This document shows, piece after piece, positions 27,357 to 37,953 of a DNA stretch of 64,000 nt. The stretch spans positions 248,001-312,000 of the forward strand of contig NZ_JAMWEM010000002.1 of assembly GCF_024509525.1 (NCBI RefSeq). The letters run 5' to 3'. The position numbers were made by a program, and so were the translations under genes. The notes below the pieces were generated by a model that was not told the DNA's origin, did not search any database, and saw only the letters and a list, made by a program, of their open reading frames with translations. Numbering within the stretch: position 1 is the stretch's first letter; each line of letters opens with the position of its first letter. Source of the DNA: Streptococcus suis (lineage in GTDB: Bacteria > Bacillota > Bacilli > Lactobacillales > Streptococcaceae).

Positions 27357-27446
27357 TTTAGTTTACTTTTAGTACTAGGCAACGAGCTGCAGGCTGTACT
27401 GGAGTACGACAAAGCGAGTTAACGCAGTAATAAAAGAAAAACTAAA
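27357..27446. repeat. 90-bp palindromic intergenic element
   Basis: The left arm TTTAGTTTACTTTTAGTACT (27357-27376) is imperfectly repeated, inverted, at 27426-27446. Between the arms lies a GC-richer core with a perfect GTACT-GG-AGTAC hairpin (27396-27407). No gene is encoded. The core resembles short intergenic repeats I recall from S. suis, so it may be a MITE-like unit. It sits 3' of ileS between convergent genes and could fold in the ileS transcript. Confidence 0.5.
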
Positions 27447-27454
27447 TGACGATA

Positions 27455-30250
27455 TTATTTGGTTTCAAAACCTTGAGCCACTGCTTCTGGGAAGTTTTCT
27501 TCAACAACACTTGCACAGTGGTCACAGATTGTCGCACCGTAGCTACGTTCTGCTACGCTGGTGTCAATGCGACGGCAACGGTCACACACTTCACCTGCTG
27601 CACGTTCAACTGTAAAGGCTACTTCTTCTACAACAAGGGCAGTAGCTGGTGCTTCTTGAGCTAAGAGAGTGAAGTCGGAAACAATCAAGAGCTGGGCTAG
27701 GTCGGCATTCAACCCTTCCAAGAAGGACTTGGTTTCTTCAGAAACGTAAGCTGTCAGATGAGCCTCCAAGGACTTACCAATCACTTTGGCGTTACGGGCT
27801 TCTTCAAGAGCTTTCTGTGCTTGTGTGCGGAAGTTCATAAAGCCTTCCCAGTTGGCCAATACTGCTTCTTCGTTAGCAAAGTGTTCTACCTCTGGAAGCT
27901 CTGCCAATTGGACGAAGTCCTCTGCCTCATGCTCCAAGTAAGACCAAATTTCCTCTGCGGTGTGCGGAAGAATCGGTGTGATGAGCTTGGTGATTTTGGC
28001 CAGCATGTCGTAGAAGACTGTCTGCATCTGGCGACGGGCAAGGGATTTTGCCCCCTCGATATAGACTACATCCTTGGCAAAGTCAAGGTAGAAGGCAGAC
28101 AAATCAAGGGTCACAAAGTTAACCAAGGCCTTGTAAATAGTCATAAAATCGTAGTTGTCATAGGCCTCACGGATTTGAGCAACCAATTTATTGAATTTTA
28201 CCAAGAGATATTGGTCAACAGAACGAAGCTCTTCGTAGGCTACCGCGTCACTTGCTGGATTGAAATCAGAAGTGTTGGCAATCAAGAAGCGAAGGGTATT
28301 ACGGATTTTACGGTAGGTTTCAGAAACCTGTCCAAGAATATCCATAGACACACGTACGTCGTTTGAAGTATCCACAGAAGTTACCCACAGACGTAAGATT
28401 TCTGCACCAAATTGTTTCTCAACATCACTTGGAAGAATGGTATTGCCTAGAGATTTAGACATTTTCATGCCTTTACCGTCTAGGACAAAGCCCTGTGACA
28501 AGACAGCCTTGTAAGGAGCCTTGCCGTTGACCGCTACTGAGGTGATGAGGGAAGAGTTAAACCAACCACGATACTGGTCAGATCCTTCTAGGTACAAATC
28601 AGCTGGGTAGGCAAGGTTTTCACGGGCGTTCATGACACCATTCCAAGATGAACCAGAGTCAAACCATACGTCCATGATGTCTGTTTCTTTGGTAAATTCG
28701 CCGTTTGGTGAACCTGGGTGAGTGAAACCAGCTGGCAAGAGATCTTTTGCATCAGATTTCCACCAGATGATAGAACCATGTTCCTCAAAGAGAGCTGCTA
28801 CATGGTCTGTTACTTCCTTGGTCATAATGGCTGTACCATCTTCTGCATAGAAGATTGGAAGCGGCACACCCCAAGCACGTTGACGAGAGATGACCCAGTC
28901 ACCACGGTCACGGATCATGTTGTAAAGACGCGTTTTACCCCAAGATGGATTGAAAGTTGTTGCTTCGATTTGGTCCAAGATTTCCTGACGGAATTTGGAA
29001 ACAGAGGCAAACCATTGCGGTACTGCACGCCAGATGATTGGCTTCTTGGTTCTCCAGTCAAATGGGTAGGAGTGATTGATGACTTCACTTGCAAGGAGTA
29101 AGTCACCCAATTTTTCCTTAACAGTTGGCACAACCTTATCGTAGAATTGGCCTTCAAAATCAGGACCAGCAGCCTCGTTCATGATTCCACGCTCGTTGAC
29201 CGTTACGGCAACTTCCAAGTTATATTTGACACCAACATTGTAGTCATCCTCACCAAAGCCTGGTGCCGTATGGACGATACCTGTACCAGAGTCTGTTGTG
29301 ACATGGTCACCCAAGATGACCAATTCGTCCACTTCTGTATCCCATGGGTGTTCTGTGACAATGTATTCAAACTCTGCACCCTTGTGTTTTGAAATCACTT
29401 CAAAGGATTCCCAGCCAAATTTTTGAGATAGGCTATCTACCAAGGCTTCTGCCAAGATGTACTTACAATCTGAGCCAGCAGGTTGAACGAGAACGTAGTC
29501 AATATCCGCTCCCATGGTCAAACCGCGCGAAGCCGTTACCGTAAATGGAGTGGTTGTCCAGACAACGATGTAGCTATCTGTATCCAAGAGTCCCTTGCCA
29601 TCTTTAACCTTGTTGGCATAATACAGAGATGTTGAGTCAATGTCATGGTATTCGATTTCAGCTTCTGCAAGGGCCGATTCAGATGACCAAGACCAGTAAA
29701 CAGGCTTGGCACCGCGGTAGATATAGCCCTTGTCTGCCATGGCACCAAATACACGGATTTGAGCTGCTTCATAGTCTTTAGACAAAGTGATGTAAGGATT
29801 ATCAAAATCGCCAGACATTCCTAAACGTTTAAAATCCTCACGTTGCTTGTCAACCTGACTGAGCGCATAGTCACGACACATTTCAAGGTATTCTACCAAG
29901 TCCATTTCCTTGCGTTTGACACCTTGTTTTGCCAAGACCTGCTCAATCGGAAGACCGTGCGTATCCCAACCAGGTACATAAGGTGCTCGGAAGCCTGACA
30001 TAGACTTAGAACGAACGATGATGTCTTTTGAAATATGATTCAAAGCATGTCCAACGTGGATATTTCCATTTGCGTATGGAGGGCCATCATGCAAGTGGAA
30101 GGCTGGTTTGCCTTCATTGAGTTCTTGCCGACGAGCATACAAGTTTGCTTCATCCCAAGCTTTTTGCCATTCTGGCTCACGTGTTGGTAAGCCTGCACGC
30201 ATTGGAAAGGCTGTTTGACCTAGGTTCAGTGTTTCTTTTAATTTCATCAT
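27455..30250 (-). CDS. ileS: Isoleucyl-tRNA synthetase
   Basis: A class I synthetase of about 931 residues charging tRNA-Ile. The HIGH motif lies in [14 protein letters not shown], the editing (CP1) domain includes [14 protein letters not shown] and [16 protein letters not shown], and KMSKS is [10 protein letters not shown]. The C-terminal zinc module has CDRC and CDHC pairs. Length is normal for the Firmicute type. The start may be 30250 or the next Met codon at 30247. It overlaps the end of the upstream GNAT gene by 4 bp, and both are transcribed through an Ile T-box leader. Confidence 0.97.
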   Translation of the reverse strand: MMKLKETLNLGQTAFPMRAGLPTREPEWQKAWDEANLYARRQELNEGKPAFHLHDGPPYANGNIHVGHALNHISKDIIVRSKSMSGFRAPYVPGWDTHGLPIEQVLAKQGVKRKEMDLVEYLEMCRDYALSQVDKQREDFKRLGMSGDFDNPYITLSKDYEAAQIRVFGAMADKGYIYRGAKPVYWSWSSESALAEAEIEYHDIDSTSLYYANKVKDGKGLLDTDSYIVVWTTTPFTVTASRGLTMGADIDYVLVQPAGSDCKYILAEALVDSLSQKFGWESFEVISKHKGAEFEYIVTEHPWDTEVDELVILGDHVTTDSGTGIVHTAPGFGEDDYNVGVKYNLEVAVTVNERGIMNEAAGPDFEGQFYDKVVPTVKEKLGDLLLASEVINHSYPFDWRTKKPIIWRAVPQWFASVSKFRQEILDQIEATTFNPSWGKTRLYNMIRDRGDWVISRQRAWGVPLPIFYAEDGTAIMTKEVTDHVAALFEEHGSIIWWKSDAKDLLPAGFTHPGSPNGEFTKETDIMDVWFDSGSSWNGVMNARENLAYPADLYLEGSDQYRGWFNSSLITSVAVNGKAPYKAVLSQGFVLDGKGMKMSKSLGNTILPSDVEKQFGAEILRLWVTSVDTSNDVRVSMDILGQVSETYRKIRNTLRFLIANTSDFNPASDAVAYEELRSVDQYLLVKFNKLVAQIREAYDNYDFMTIYKALVNFVTLDLSAFYLDFAKDVVYIEGAKSLARRQMQTVFYDMLAKITKLITPILPHTAEEIWSYLEHEAEDFVQLAELPEVEHFANEEAVLANWEGFMNFRTQAQKALEEARNAKVIGKSLEAHLTAYVSEETKSFLEGLNADLAQLLIVSDFTLLAQEAPATALVVEEVAFTVERAAGEVCDRCRRIDTSVAERSYGATICDHCASVVEENFPEAVAQGFETK

Positions 30251-30696
30251 AACTCCTTTGTATCTACATTTAATTCCATTTTTATTTCATAACCATCCAT
30301 ACCAGCCGTTCGAAAACCAAGACTGGTCAAGATACTTCGCATCTTATGGTTGCCAATAACATAGTGAACTATCAGAGTCTGACAGTTCTTATCTGCTTGT
30401 GCAGCACGAATCAAGTGACGAAGGGCTTCTTTTCCATAACCCCGCTCTTGGAATTCCTGCCCAATCATCAAGCGCCAAATCAGCCAAGACTGCCCTTCTT
30501 TGGCTAAAAGAACAAATCCAACCACTTGTGTCCCTGTCCAAATTGCTAGCGGCTCTAGCTGACCCGTATCTCGGTAGAGCCAGGCCTGTGCCAAGGAATA
30601 AAGGTTGGAAGCCACCCGTCTCTCTTCTTGCTGACTGACTGTTAGCTCCGTGACCGCATCAAAACTGGTTTCATCTACTAATTCTAATCGTATCAT
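30247..30696 (-). CDS. GNAT-family N-acetyltransferase ahead of ileS
   Basis: From the Met at 30696 it has 149 residues. [20 protein letters not shown] is motif A with the QxxGxG acetyl-CoA loop, and [14 protein letters not shown] is the C-terminal part. The substrate is unknown. It is unusual in lying between the T-box terminator and ileS, so its expression should rise when tRNA-Ile is uncharged. No ordinary Shine-Dalgarno is present: the only candidate is GGGAG about 14 bases upstream, which is also part of the terminator stem. Link to translation stress is inferred from context only. Confidence 0.72.
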   Translation of the reverse strand: MIRLELVDETSFDAVTELTVSQQEERRVASNLYSLAQAWLYRDTGQLEPLAIWTGTQVVGFVLLAKEGQSWLIWRLMIGQEFQERGYGKEALRHLIRAAQADKNCQTLIVHYVIGNHKMRSILTSLGFRTAGMDGYEIKMELNVDTKEL

Positions 30697-30703
30697 AGCA
30701 AAA

Positions 30704-30945
30704 TAAAAAACTCCCGCCAATAAGGACGAAAGTTCGTGGTACCACCTTAATTTAGACAGAATTTCCCCTGTCCCTCGATACTCGTAACGTGAGCTAAACG
30801 TCCTTCCTTACTTTACTAACAAAGAGTGTTCAGGAAAAAAGTAAGCAAAATGATAACCAAAATTGAAAGGGAATGTAGGGCTTCCACCATCGCCTACTCG
30901 CTGAAAATATTCCAACCGGTCTGATTTTTGCAACCTAATGTACTA
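30704..30945 (-). promoter_or_regulatory. T-box riboswitch (isoleucine) controlling GNAT-ileS
   Basis: The minus strand carries the T-box core AAGGTGGTACCACGAAC (within 30752-30732). A competing terminator follows: AACTTTCGTC-CTTATT-GGCGGGAGTT (30734-30709, three G-T pairs) with a run of six T. Upstream, GATGGTGGAAGCCC is a stem I apical-type element, and an ATC isoleucine codon followed by A at 30854-30852 is positioned as a specifier. Binding of uncharged tRNA-Ile would favour the antiterminator and allow transcription of the synthetase. Confidence 0.88.
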
Positions 30946-30949
30946 TCAA

Positions 30950-31711
30950 TTATTCGTTTGTTGGTAACTCCTGAACTTCAGGATTCTCCAACACTTCTTC
31001 TTGGCTATACGAGTCTGTCTCTACACTTTCTACTGTACTCTCTTCTGTCAGTGATGTAGAATCTGTCTCCACTTGACGAGTCAAAGCTTCTATCTCCTCA
31101 GCTGTCATCTGACGCGTCATTTCCAAATCTTCTTTAGCAACCAACTCTTTTTCTGTCAGTGCTGACTCCAACACCTCCCGAAAAGCTTCATCACTCGTTT
31201 GAAGATACGTAGCTGTCGGTCGAAGAATCTCGTCCCATTCAGGTGAGTTGATAATTGAAAGTTGACCTTCTACAGTTGACTTCAATCTTTGATGGAAAAG
31301 CCGAGCTTTATTTTTCAACTCCTCTGTTTCCACAGCTACTTTCTTAGCATTATCTGTTGCCAATCGAAGAATTTCATTTGCCTTATCTTTGGCTTCGTTC
31401 AGAAGGGTCTGTGAATCATATTCGGCCTGCTTAGTGATATTAGCTGCCTGCTCATCTGCAGACAACTTTACCTTCTTAGCAGTATCCTGAGCAATAATAA
31501 CAGATTGGCTAAGCGATTCCTTCAGCTCATCAAAATAAGCTAGTTTTTCTTTTAAAACTTTAATTTCTGTCTCTTGCTCATGGTTTTTTCTTACAAGTTC
31601 TTCGTAATCAACTGTGACAATATCTAAAAACTCATCAACTTCTTCAGCATCGTAGCCACGGAATTTTGTACTAAACGTCTTGTCTTTTAATTCTAATGAT
31701 GTAAGTGCCAT
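30950..31711 (-). CDS. divIVA: Cell division protein DivIVA
   Basis: A 253-residue cytosolic coiled-coil protein. The N-terminus (TSLELKDKTFSTKFRGYDAE, then EVDEFLDIVTVDYEELV) is the membrane-curvature-binding domain; about residues 40-175 form coiled coil, and the acidic C-terminal 60 residues (rich in Glu, Thr, Ser) are probably disordered. It marks septa and poles and organises division proteins and StkP substrates in streptococci. It is the last gene of the dcw-side cluster before the ileS leader, 10 bp after ylmH. Confidence 0.93.
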   Translation of the reverse strand: MALTSLELKDKTFSTKFRGYDAEEVDEFLDIVTVDYEELVRKNHEQETEIKVLKEKLAYFDELKESLSQSVIIAQDTAKKVKLSADEQAANITKQAEYDSQTLLNEAKDKANEILRLATDNAKKVAVETEELKNKARLFHQRLKSTVEGQLSIINSPEWDEILRPTATYLQTSDEAFREVLESALTEKELVAKEDLEMTRQMTAEEIEALTRQVETDSTSLTEESTVESVETDSYSQEEVLENPEVQELPTNE

Positions 31712-31721
31712 AATGTTCCTC

Positions 31722-32516
31722 TTATTTTCTAATAATTTCGATTTCTATTTTTAATTTACCTTGTTTAGAATATCCTACTTTTTCTTTTAGACGAACGCGT
31801 CCAAATCCTCTGACACTGACTAGTTGACCAATAGTAAGAGCCTTACTAACCTGCTGACTGGGACTATAATCTACCTTTACATGACCAGATTCTATTAGAT
31901 TTACGGCTTGAGAACGCGATAGGGAAAACGACACTGCTACCACTTTATCTAATCGTAAACTAGATACTAAGATTTGCTTAGTCGGATACGATACAGATGC
32001 CTCTCCGCTCCATTTTGATAACTCTTGTTCTTTCCATTTAATTGGGACTCTGCCGATACGTTGAATTTCTTGCTGGGCAAGTAAGCTGAATTTGGTATCT
32101 ATCAAAATCAGACAAGTACCATCATTAAATATTATATCTCCTAAAAAATCTCTTTTCATTCCCAAGCGATTGAGCAAGGTTCCCAACACTTGTGAATGTG
32201 TTAAGCTATAAAATTTTTGAGGATACTGTATTTCCAGCAATCGTATTTTAAAATCTTCTGAATCTAGCTGATAATACTCTGGAGCAAGAATACAACGAGA
32301 AAACTCCGTTTCAAGGAATTCCTGACTAGAGAATACCTGTAAATGAAAACGTGCACCAAGCATTCGAACAATTTCTTCCTGTTTCGGATTAAGAAATCTG
32401 GTCAAACGAAAAGTGTAGGTCTCCTCAACTTGCTGACACATATCCAAAATCATTTCTGCAAAACTATGCTCTTCTTTAGGGATATGCTGTAACAAATCTT
32501 TTTGTTTTACCATCAT
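31722..32516 (-). CDS. ylmH: YlmH S4-domain RNA-binding protein
   Basis: A 264-residue cytosolic protein with a C-terminal S4 domain (LRLDKVVAVSFSLSRSQAVN through GRVRLKEKVGYSKQGKLKIE). YlmH homologues act on ribosomes with obstructed peptidyl-tRNA. It overlaps the ylmG start by 4 bp, and its place between ylmG and divIVA is highly conserved. Length is normal for the family. Confidence 0.9.
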   Translation of the reverse strand: MMVKQKDLLQHIPKEEHSFAEMILDMCQQVEETYTFRLTRFLNPKQEEIVRMLGARFHLQVFSSQEFLETEFSRCILAPEYYQLDSEDFKIRLLEIQYPQKFYSLTHSQVLGTLLNRLGMKRDFLGDIIFNDGTCLILIDTKFSLLAQQEIQRIGRVPIKWKEQELSKWSGEASVSYPTKQILVSSLRLDKVVAVSFSLSRSQAVNLIESGHVKVDYSPSQQVSKALTIGQLVSVRGFGRVRLKEKVGYSKQGKLKIEIEIIRK

Positions 32517-32773
32517 AGTAGTAATAATAAGCGAATCAGCACACTAGCTCCAGCATGAAGGAGAATCATCACTAGAAAAAGCGTCCAATCAACACCCAAA
32601 AATTGCAGATTCAACCTTCTGAATGGCTTTACAATTGGGTCAACCAACCACCCTAATAGATGTCCCAGAGGACCATTGTAGAGAGGTGGTACCCATGAAA
32701 GAAGAGCATAGCCAACTAGAATATAAGAATAGATATCCACAACTTTAAGGATAATCATAATAAGAAACTGCAT
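32513..32773 (-). CDS. ylmG: YggT/YlmG family membrane protein
   Basis: An 86-residue protein with two hydrophobic helices (about 3-25 and 62-85) separated by a loop containing GHLLGWLVDPIVKPFRRLNL, the YggT signature PxxxPFRR. It is an inner-membrane protein linked to division and osmotic tolerance in other bacteria; its mechanism is unknown. It lies 5 bp after sepF. Confidence 0.9.
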   Translation of the reverse strand: MQFLIMIILKVVDIYSYILVGYALLSWVPPLYNGPLGHLLGWLVDPIVKPFRRLNLQFLGVDWTLFLVMILLHAGASVLIRLLLLL

Positions 32774-32778
32774 AAAAC

Positions 32779-33345
32779 TTACCGTCTCATGTCAAAATCA
32801 AATGATACATCTTGAGTACCGTTTGGATTAGCCGAACGAAGTTCCTCAATATTGATAATCACATTGACTGGTGCCAGAAGCCACATAGTAGCTGAAACTT
32901 TCTTCAAATTAGCAGCTAAAACTGAACGAGCACCATCTAAATAATCTAGACAACGACGCGCTTGTTGCTCAGACATGTATTGAAAATCAATCAGTACACT
33001 ACGATTATCCAACAGCAAGTTAACAATCTCCGGAGCATCTTCATATTTTTTAGGGAACTTAATTTCAATCGTCGATTTTTTATTTTCCCTATCTCCACTG
33101 GCTGCCATACGTTCTTGCTGTGCATTTAAACGCTGAATATTGCTTTCGGGCTCGCCCGTCTTTCCAGTTCCACGACGCAATTCTACTGGTGATTCTGACT
33201 GTTTCGATATTGGCGCCACAGGCGCAACCTTCAATTGCGGCCCCTCATTCGGCATCCGATACGGAGTCGGCGACTCCTCATATCTTTCCGAATCATCTAT
33301 TTCAAAATAACTAAATATGTTTTTTAACTTATCTGTAAAAGCCAC
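32779..33345 (-). CDS. sepF: Cell division protein SepF
   Basis: A 188-residue protein. The N-terminal amphipathic membrane helix ([17 protein letters not shown]) is followed by a variable linker, and the SepF domain (about 90-180) has [20 protein letters not shown] and [15 protein letters not shown], with [13 protein letters not shown] at the end. SepF polymerises under the membrane, binds the FtsZ tail and helps organise the Z ring. The order ftsZ-ylmE-sepF-ylmG matches the family context. Confidence 0.93.
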   Translation of the reverse strand: MAFTDKLKNIFSYFEIDDSERYEESPTPYRMPNEGPQLKVAPVAPISKQSESPVELRRGTGKTGEPESNIQRLNAQQERMAASGDRENKKSTIEIKFPKKYEDAPEIVNLLLDNRSVLIDFQYMSEQQARRCLDYLDGARSVLAANLKKVSATMWLLAPVNVIINIEELRSANPNGTQDVSFDFDMRR

Positions 33346-33356
33346 GTTTCTTTCCC

Positions 33357-34031
33357 TTATTTAAAAAATGCACTACCGATACGAACAAAGGTAGCCCCTT
33401 GTGCAATCGCTTGGTTAAAATCTCCACTCATCCCCATACTCAATTCCGTAAATGGCATGTGTGGTAATTGACGGTTAGCTAATTCCCGTTGAACTTCTTT
33501 TGCTTTACTGAAAATTCGCTCTTGTTCATCTAAACTTGCTTCAAAAGGAGCCATGGTCATCAGTCCTACCATTTCAAGCTTGTCTAGCTTCTCTAACTCT
33601 TTCAGAACACCATCAATTTCCTCCAGAAAAAATCCATGTTTACTTGCTTCTTTAGAGATATTAACTTGAAGAAAACATTTCACAGGCTTGGTAGCTCGCT
33701 TCTGAATTTCTTGTGCAAGTTTAATCGAATCCAAAGCATGGAAGTAGTCAACAAAGTTAATCACATCCTTGACTTTCCTTCGTTGCAAACTACCGATTAA
33801 GTGCCAAACGACCTGAGTGTTTTCTTTCAAGGCGGAGTATTTATCCAAAAACTTATCTACACGATTTTCACCGATGTGTATGACACCTGTATTTATGAGT
33901 TCTTTAGCAATAGAGCTGTCAACATATTTGGTGACAGCTATAATGTTTACTGAATCTTGAGGACGATGCGCCTCCTCAGTAGCCTGATAAACTGCTGAAA
34001 AGACCGCATCTTTATTACCTTGTAGAGTCAT
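33357..34031 (-). CDS. ylmE: YggS/YlmE family PLP-homeostasis protein
   Basis: From the Met at 34031 it has 224 residues with the alanine racemase-like barrel. [10 protein letters not shown] carries the PLP lysine, and [25 protein letters not shown] and [20 protein letters not shown], then RIG complete the family pattern. It binds PLP and keeps B6 vitamers and amino acids balanced rather than acting as an enzyme. The start was chosen because the ftsZ stop (TAA) lies 1 bp before it; the longer frame sits inside ftsZ. No clear ribosome site is seen, so coupling to ftsZ translation is likely. Confidence 0.9.
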   Translation of the reverse strand: MTLQGNKDAVFSAVYQATEEAHRPQDSVNIIAVTKYVDSSIAKELINTGVIHIGENRVDKFLDKYSALKENTQVVWHLIGSLQRRKVKDVINFVDYFHALDSIKLAQEIQKRATKPVKCFLQVNISKEASKHGFFLEEIDGVLKELEKLDKLEMVGLMTMAPFEASLDEQERIFSKAKEVQRELANRQLPHMPFTELSMGMSGDFNQAIAQGATFVRIGSAFFK

Positions 34032-34032
34032 G

Positions 34033-35259
34033 TTAGCGATTTCTGAAGAACGGTGGTGTATCCAACTCATCCTCGTCATCTTCAACAGAGAATTTCTCTA
34101 CTGCAACTGGATGATTCTCACCACCAACTGGGCGAAGAAGGTTCTCACGACGCAAATCCCATTCGCCAAAAGCTGATGCTTTTGCTGGTTCAGATTGATA
34201 CTCGACAGCCACAGTTTTTGGAGCGCTAACTGCTTCCTGACGATACTCTGCTAAACCTGCACGACTATAGTCTGGTCGAATCTTGCTTGGTCTCTCACCC
34301 GTTTCTTGACGAACACCTGTCGCTACAACCGTAACGCGAATCTCATCTTTCATTGTTTCATCAATTGACGTACCTAGCCAAATATTGACACCTTGTCCTG
34401 CAGCCTGATGAACAATTTCAGAAGCTTCTTCAGCCTCAGTCAGGGTCATATCGTAGCCACCTGTGACGTTAATAATGACATCGTCTGCGCCATCAATAGT
34501 TGTTTCTAGAAGTGGAGAGTAGATGGCTCTACGAGCAGCTTCGATAACACGCTCTTCACCAGAACCGATACCAATCCCCATCAGAGCATTTCCTTTGTTC
34601 TCCATAACTGTCTTCACGTCTGCAAAGTCCAAGTTAATTAAACCTGGATTGGTAATCAAGTCTGTAATTCCTTGCACCCCTTGGCGAAGTACATTATCCG
34701 CTTCACTCAAAGCTTCTAATAGAGGAGTTTTCTTATCTACAATCTCAAGAAGATTATTGTTTGAAATAATCAAGAGCGTATCTACGTGCTCACGAAGACC
34801 ATCAATTCCCTCAATCGCAAAGTTGCCTCGCTTGTTACCCTCAAAGCCAAATGGGCGAGTTACAACGGCAACTGTCAGAGCTCCCAAATTTTTTGCAATG
34901 CGTGCGATCACTGGTGCAGCTCCTGTGCCAGATCCACCACCCATACCTGCTGTGATGAAGACCATATCCGCACCAGACAACACATTTGTCAGTGCTTCCT
35001 CACTTTCCTCAGCAGCCTTACGACCAACTTCCGGCTGGCCTCCTGCACCAAGACCACGAGTTAACTTAGGTCCTAACTGAATGACTGTTTCAGCTTTTGA
35101 ACTACTCAGAGCTTGGACATCCGTGTTGGCTGCAATAAACTCAACTCCAGATACTCCTTCTTCAATCATACGGTTAATGGCATTTCCGCCACCACCACCA
35201 ACACCGATAACTTTAATAACAGCACCATGAGTTGCTGCAGCTTCAAATGAAAATGTCAT
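34033..35259 (-). CDS. ftsZ: Cell division GTPase FtsZ
   Basis: A 408-residue tubulin homologue. [14 protein letters not shown] and the tubulin signature [10 protein letters not shown] are visible, with [11 protein letters not shown] as the T7 loop. The variable linker ends in the conserved C-terminal peptide [14 protein letters not shown], which binds FtsA, SepF and EzrA. It forms the Z ring. It lies 21 bp after ftsA with a good ribosome site. Confidence 0.98.
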   Translation of the reverse strand: MTFSFEAAATHGAVIKVIGVGGGGGNAINRMIEEGVSGVEFIAANTDVQALSSSKAETVIQLGPKLTRGLGAGGQPEVGRKAAEESEEALTNVLSGADMVFITAGMGGGSGTGAAPVIARIAKNLGALTVAVVTRPFGFEGNKRGNFAIEGIDGLREHVDTLLIISNNNLLEIVDKKTPLLEALSEADNVLRQGVQGITDLITNPGLINLDFADVKTVMENKGNALMGIGIGSGEERVIEAARRAIYSPLLETTIDGADDVIINVTGGYDMTLTEAEEASEIVHQAAGQGVNIWLGTSIDETMKDEIRVTVVATGVRQETGERPSKIRPDYSRAGLAEYRQEAVSAPKTVAVEYQSEPAKASAFGEWDLRRENLLRPVGGENHPVAVEKFSVEDDEDELDTPPFFRNR

Positions 35260-35280
35260 AGTATTATCACCTTCTTATTC

Positions 35281-36669
35281 TTATTCAAACATACTTCCGA
35301 AGAGTCCTCGAATGCGGTCAGTTAACGACTCTTTTGCTTCGGTTTTTTCTTCATACTCGTCATTGTAAACCGGAGTATAATCTCGTTCTTCCACTGGTTC
35401 TGCTTGCGCAGTGCTTTCAGAACTTGGTTGAAGTACCGGTGGAATAATTGGACGCGGTTTCGGTTGCGTATAAACCGGTTCAATCGGCTTTTGACGAAGC
35501 TGAGCTTCTCCGTTTACCGCTACCTGCGCAATCATCTCTACCTCATCCAAGCAACCAACGTATTCTACCAAGCTGATTACTTGAGCAAAGGATGGATTGC
35601 GAATACCAATCTGATTTGGAATAAACAGTTTTGTATTAACACCAAATACTTCTTGGGCTAATTCTGCTATACCAGGTAAGGTTGCACCGCCTCCAACAAG
35701 TACTATGCCACCTGGCAATTCTAATGCACGTGTCCGCTCTAAATCTTGTTTTACACGATTAAAGATTTGGCGAAGGCGAGCAGCGATTACTTCTGAAAGA
35801 TAGCGTTCTGTCACTTCCACTGGCGCAGACTCACCAATCACTTCAACTAGGAATTTCTCCTTTTCAGTTGCTTGCTGTGGATAAGCAATTCCGTAGTTGA
35901 ATTTCAGATTTTCTGCAATACTTTGAGAAGTTGTCAACACTTTTGAAATATCTTTGGTAATGTAGTCGCCACCTTCTTGGTATATGTTAGTGTACTGTAA
36001 CTCCTGGTTGCGCATCACCGCAACTGTAGTCTGGCCACCACCCAAATCAATGACAGTGGCACCAAACTCTCTCTCTCCTTCATTTAGGACCGAACGAGTA
36101 ACTGCAAGTGGAGCAATAACAATATTTTCAACACTAACACCTGCACGCTCAACTGTTTTATGAAGGTTATGCAGGATGGTCCGTGGTCCTGTATAAAGCA
36201 AGCCACGCATTTCTAAACGAATCCCCATCATTCCTCGCGGATCTTTGATGCCTTGGAAGCCATCAACCACAAATTCCTCAGGTACAAATGTAATGACTTC
36301 CCGCTCTGGAGTCATGCTCTTAGTGAGGGCAGATTTTACAACATTTTCAACATCTGTATCTGTAATTTCTTGTGATTCAGTCGTCACTGGAATCATACCT
36401 TGAGTAGGCTCAATCTGTAGGAGGTTTGCTGGCAAGCCAACATTGACCTTATCAATTCGAACTCCAGACTTTTCTTCTGCCTGTGCTATCGCTGTTTTTA
36501 TAGCACTTGCTGCCACATCAATATTAACAATGATGCCATCTTTGACGCCAGCACTTTTTACATTGCTAACACCGATTACATTCATTTCACCTTCAATATA
36601 CTCGGCAACCAACACTTTAACAGAACTCGTCCCGATATCTAATCCCGTAAAAAAGCCATTTCTAGCCAT
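35281..36669 (-). CDS. ftsA: Cell division protein FtsA
   Basis: A 462-residue actin-like ATPase. It opens GLDIGTSSVKVLVAEY (phosphate 1 loop), has VIDLGGGQTTVAV (phosphate 2) and GIVLVGGGATLPGI (adenosine), plus the 1C domain between. A linker rich in Pro and Glu precedes the amphipathic C-terminal membrane helix (DRIRGLFGSMFE). It tethers FtsZ to the membrane. An extended -10 promoter lies in the 111-bp gap before it. Confidence 0.97.
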   Translation of the reverse strand: MARNGFFTGLDIGTSSVKVLVAEYIEGEMNVIGVSNVKSAGVKDGIIVNIDVAASAIKTAIAQAEEKSGVRIDKVNVGLPANLLQIEPTQGMIPVTTESQEITDTDVENVVKSALTKSMTPEREVITFVPEEFVVDGFQGIKDPRGMMGIRLEMRGLLYTGPRTILHNLHKTVERAGVSVENIVIAPLAVTRSVLNEGEREFGATVIDLGGGQTTVAVMRNQELQYTNIYQEGGDYITKDISKVLTTSQSIAENLKFNYGIAYPQQATEKEKFLVEVIGESAPVEVTERYLSEVIAARLRQIFNRVKQDLERTRALELPGGIVLVGGGATLPGIAELAQEVFGVNTKLFIPNQIGIRNPSFAQVISLVEYVGCLDEVEMIAQVAVNGEAQLRQKPIEPVYTQPKPRPIIPPVLQPSSESTAQAEPVEERDYTPVYNDEYEEKTEAKESLTDRIRGLFGSMFE

Positions 36670-36748
36670 CTTATCAGTCCTCTCTTACTTCACAACTTTT
36701 AACAAATATTTTTCCTATTTCTGAAAATAATAGAATTATTCATTCTTC

Positions 36749-36757
36749 ATTATATCA
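36749..36757 (-). promoter_or_regulatory. Extended -10 promoter of ftsA-ftsZ
   Basis: On the minus strand TGATATAAT (TATAAT at 36754-36749) lies about 80 bp upstream of the ftsA start, in the only gap between divIB and ftsA. The -35 is poor. Confidence 0.6.
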
Positions 36758-36780
36758 TACTCTATTAGATAATGGGGAAA

Positions 36781-37953
36781 TTATTCGCTATTTTCTGTAA
36801 TAATTTCATCGCTGGCAACTTCTTCTGTCGCAGTCTCCTCCACTCGGTTGGTTGGATAGCTAAATATGCCAACCTCCATATCCACTGTACTAGCTATTGT
36901 TAACTGGGATACAATCTTAGGATAATATACCAATTTTTCACTAATTTCAGTCAATGGAACCACTACTTTGTTGCCATCGTACATGGTCAGGGTTAATAAA
37001 TCTGGTGTAACCTTACTTGGCGTCAAGTCAATCGCTTGAATATTCGTTCTCAAGCTACTGTCTAATCCTGCTAATTGTAGCGCAAGTTCCTTAATTAAAT
37101 CTTGATCTTGTAAATGAATGGTGGTAAACTGCCCCAATAGTGCGTCTCCGGTATAAGCTTGCTCCAAAATAGCGCCACTTGCTAATACTGGGTAATAAGC
37201 TTCTTCCCGCTTTACATAACCAACCGTAGCATATTCCTCAATCGTAATTACAAAGTGATTGGGAAATTGATACTGTATCTGAGCCGATTTAATCAGTGGA
37301 CTGCTATTTTCTATATTCTTAGCATAATTCTCTCTGAATAGCCAAAAGGTAAAGACATAATCGTTGGCGGTAATCTTGCTAAATTCTTCGACCTCTGCAG
37401 TCGTCAAGACCTGAGCTCCTTTCACACTAATTTGTTTTTCCTTACTATAAGGACTAACAAAATAGACGGATAGGATTAACGTTGCCACTGCGAACAGGAT
37501 AATTGGGAAACTTTTCAACCAAACAAGTGGTGAAATCCCTTTGAAAATAGAGTTTTTTGCCAGAACAGGGGGCTCTAGACTTTCTAAATCTCCCTCTACT
37601 CTCTCTTCTTCTGTCCAATCATCACCGATAGACTGGAGAAACGGCTCTCCCTCCTGCTCATCAACTACACTTTCATCTTCTAAAGTAGCGTCTACGGCGA
37701 CTTCATCTGCAGGCTCTAGCTCTGTCTGATCTTCCTGAGCACTTATCTCTACTCCAGCATCTTGCGAATCCTTCATTTCAGAAAACGTTTCGACTTCTGT
37801 ATGATTTTCATCTTGTTCACTCGTTGCTTCTTGTGACAGTTCTGCTGTCGACTGTATCGGCTTTTCGTTTTTTCCAATATATTCCTGACGGCGTTCCAGC
37901 CATCTGGTCATAAAATCATCCTGTTCTTCCTGGAAACGTTTTTCTTCACTCAT
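36781..37953 (-). CDS. divIB: Cell division protein DivIB/FtsQ
   Basis: A 390-residue bitopic membrane protein. A long acidic cytoplasmic N-terminus (about 1-145, rich in Glu, Asp and Gln, typical of streptococci) precedes one helix ([17 protein letters not shown]). Then come a POTRA domain ([20 protein letters not shown]) and the beta domain ([20 protein letters not shown]). It forms the DivIB-DivIC-FtsL complex that activates septal wall synthesis. It overlaps murG by 8 bp. Confidence 0.93.
   Translation of the reverse strand: MSEEKRFQEEQDDFMTRWLERRQEYIGKNEKPIQSTAELSQEATSEQDENHTEVETFSEMKDSQDAGVEISAQEDQTELEPADEVAVDATLEDESVVDEQEGEPFLQSIGDDWTEEERVEGDLESLEPPVLAKNSIFKGISPLVWLKSFPIILFAVATLILSVYFVSPYSKEKQISVKGAQVLTTAEVEEFSKITANDYVFTFWLFRENYAKNIENSSPLIKSAQIQYQFPNHFVITIEEYATVGYVKREEAYYPVLASGAILEQAYTGDALLGQFTTIHLQDQDLIKELALQLAGLDSSLRTNIQAIDLTPSKVTPDLLTLTMYDGNKVVVPLTEISEKLVYYPKIVSQLTIASTVDMEVGIFSYPTNRVEETATEEVASDEIITENSE

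Noticed and set aside
27758-28366. Open frame of 202 codons antisense to ileS
   Set aside because: It is contained in ileS, with no promoter or ribosome site.
34523-35080. Open frame of 185 codons antisense to ftsZ
   Set aside because: It is a shadow of ftsZ codon bias with no start signals; the Pro/Ser/Arg-rich product is typical of antisense frames.
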